Shown: positions 5,968 through 6,177 of the stretch, piece after piece
Position numbering within the stretch: position 1 is the first letter of the stretch
Layout: each line of letters begins with the position of its first letter
NCBI GenBank assembly: GCA_028869725.1
Contig: JAGWRJ010000698.1
Span: forward strand, 1-6,177
Origin: Alphaproteobacteria bacterium
Lineage (GTDB): Bacteria; Pseudomonadota; Alphaproteobacteria; Micropepsales; Micropepsaceae
Direction: 5' to 3'
Length of the DNA stretch: 6,177 nt
Position numbers and translations under genes: made by a program
Notes under the pieces: model-generated
Database searches by the model: none
What the model was told of the DNA's origin: nothing
The model's input: only the letters and a program-made list of their open reading frames with translations

Positions 5968-6039
5968 GCCATGACCAGAGTTCAGGTGTCTAACCTGCGC
6001 ATGTTTGATCAGTCAGTTACAGACGGCACTGTCTAACCT

Positions 6040-6121
6040 CGCGCCCCAAACAGAAGGCGATGCTGTAGGCACTTTCTGCTCGTGACCGGACTGAAGAAAT
6101 AGGAAACAAGCCAGTGCCCCC
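6040..6121. other. 82-bp insertion between the two repeat blocks of copy 2
   Basis: In copy 1 a single base separates the 143-bp repeat from the following block; here there are 82 bases. I see no gene, terminal inverted repeat or target duplication in it. It is either an insertion in copy 2 or a deletion from copy 1. Confidence 0.45.
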
Positions 6122-6175
6122 ACGGACACGTAGGCGTCCCGCGGGGAGGCATCATCGGGGTGACGCCGCACCAAC
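6122..6175. repeat. Second repeat block, copy 2 (runs to the window end)
   Basis: This block matches 4900-4976 but without the 24-bp internal duplication. It ends in GACGCCGCACCAAC, which resembles one unit of the tandem array that stands before the antitoxin gene (GACGTCACACCAAC). The window stops two bases later, so whether an array and another gene pair follow cannot be seen. Confidence 0.6.
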
Positions 6176-6177
6176 AC

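Larger units (their letters stand above)
5814..5993 (+). pseudogene. Second fossil of a serine-recombinase C-terminal tail
   Basis: One frame reads AAALLRTLATVYRGT, VAFEVQSAVMTWRALGES and then SPSCKIENQ before TAA at 5991-5993. This parallels the tail of the first remnant residue by residue (SELLRILVATTG ... SGLKWRALGESNPSCQVENQ) and again runs directly into the 143-bp repeat at the TGG codon (5898). Only the last 30 or so codons before the repeat survive. Everything upstream is replaced by the HigA fragment, with the join near 5809-5817. LLRTL and the F-x-V-x-S-x-V-x-x-W spacing resemble intact family members better than the first remnant does, so this tail is an independent copy and not a duplicate of the decayed first one. 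Confidence 0.62.
5897..6039. repeat. 143-bp direct repeat, copy 2 (putative attachment site)
   Basis: This is the partner of 4756-4898 at an offset of exactly 1141 bp, with no insertions or deletions. Most of the 21 differences fall in three clusters: the arm and loop of the hairpin (5931-5956), 5967-5975, and 5997-6006. The first 23 bases and the 20 bases at 5977-5996 are unchanged. TGTCTAACCT again occurs twice, 43 bp apart (5987-5996 and 6030-6039). Confidence 0.8.

Overview
The window looks like a piece of a proteobacterial chromosome. The left two thirds is ordinary gene-dense sequence. The right third (about 4340 to the end) is a patchwork of recombination debris around one intact toxin-antitoxin pair. 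No rRNA, CRISPR array or complete tRNA is visible. Taxonomy is an inference from family resemblance only: the recombinase remnants and the CopG/ParE pair recall alphaproteobacterial and xanthomonad accessory DNA, and the large beta-propeller protein is of a type common in Xanthomonadales and other soil bacteria.

Left part (1-4341, all on the + strand). The window opens in the last 31 codons of a protein whose tail resembles class III aminotransferases. After 73 bp comes a 322-aa protein with a minimal nucleotidyltransferase (pol-beta fold) active site. A 58-bp gap leads to a 1047-aa exported protein with about eleven Asp-box (BNR) repeats, of the sortilin/VPS10-like multi-propeller family. 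These three may be co-oriented neighbours rather than a pathway.

Right part (4342-6177). Immediately after the propeller gene stops, the sequence becomes a decayed serine-recombinase C-terminus, readable only by joining three frames (about 4369-4816). Its last codons run into a 143-bp repeat (4756-4898) that begins with a T-arm-like, tRNA-3'-end-like motif. A shorter repeat block and three to four short tandem units follow. Next comes a CopG-type antitoxin / ParE-type toxin operon (5086-5648, ATGA overlap). The toxin stop codon abuts an internal fragment of a HigA-like antitoxin (5647-5808). That fragment abuts a second fossil of the recombinase tail (about 5814-5993), which again runs into a second copy of the 143-bp repeat (5897-6039, 122/143 identical by hand alignment, no gaps), followed by the second repeat block up to the window end.

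The region therefore has the order recombinase tail - repeat - cargo - recombinase tail - repeat, with a period of 1141 bp. The most interesting signal is that differences between the two repeat copies preserve base pairing in a nested hairpin, at two separate base pairs. This suggests the repeats are, or recently were, structured sites or an RNA rather than passive junk. My reading is a tandem series of integration events of related recombinase-bearing elements at one tRNA-end-like attachment site. Most recombinase genes have been lost and a toxin-antitoxin pair retained. The similarity of the last bases to the region upstream of the antitoxin predicts that another module may start just beyond the window.
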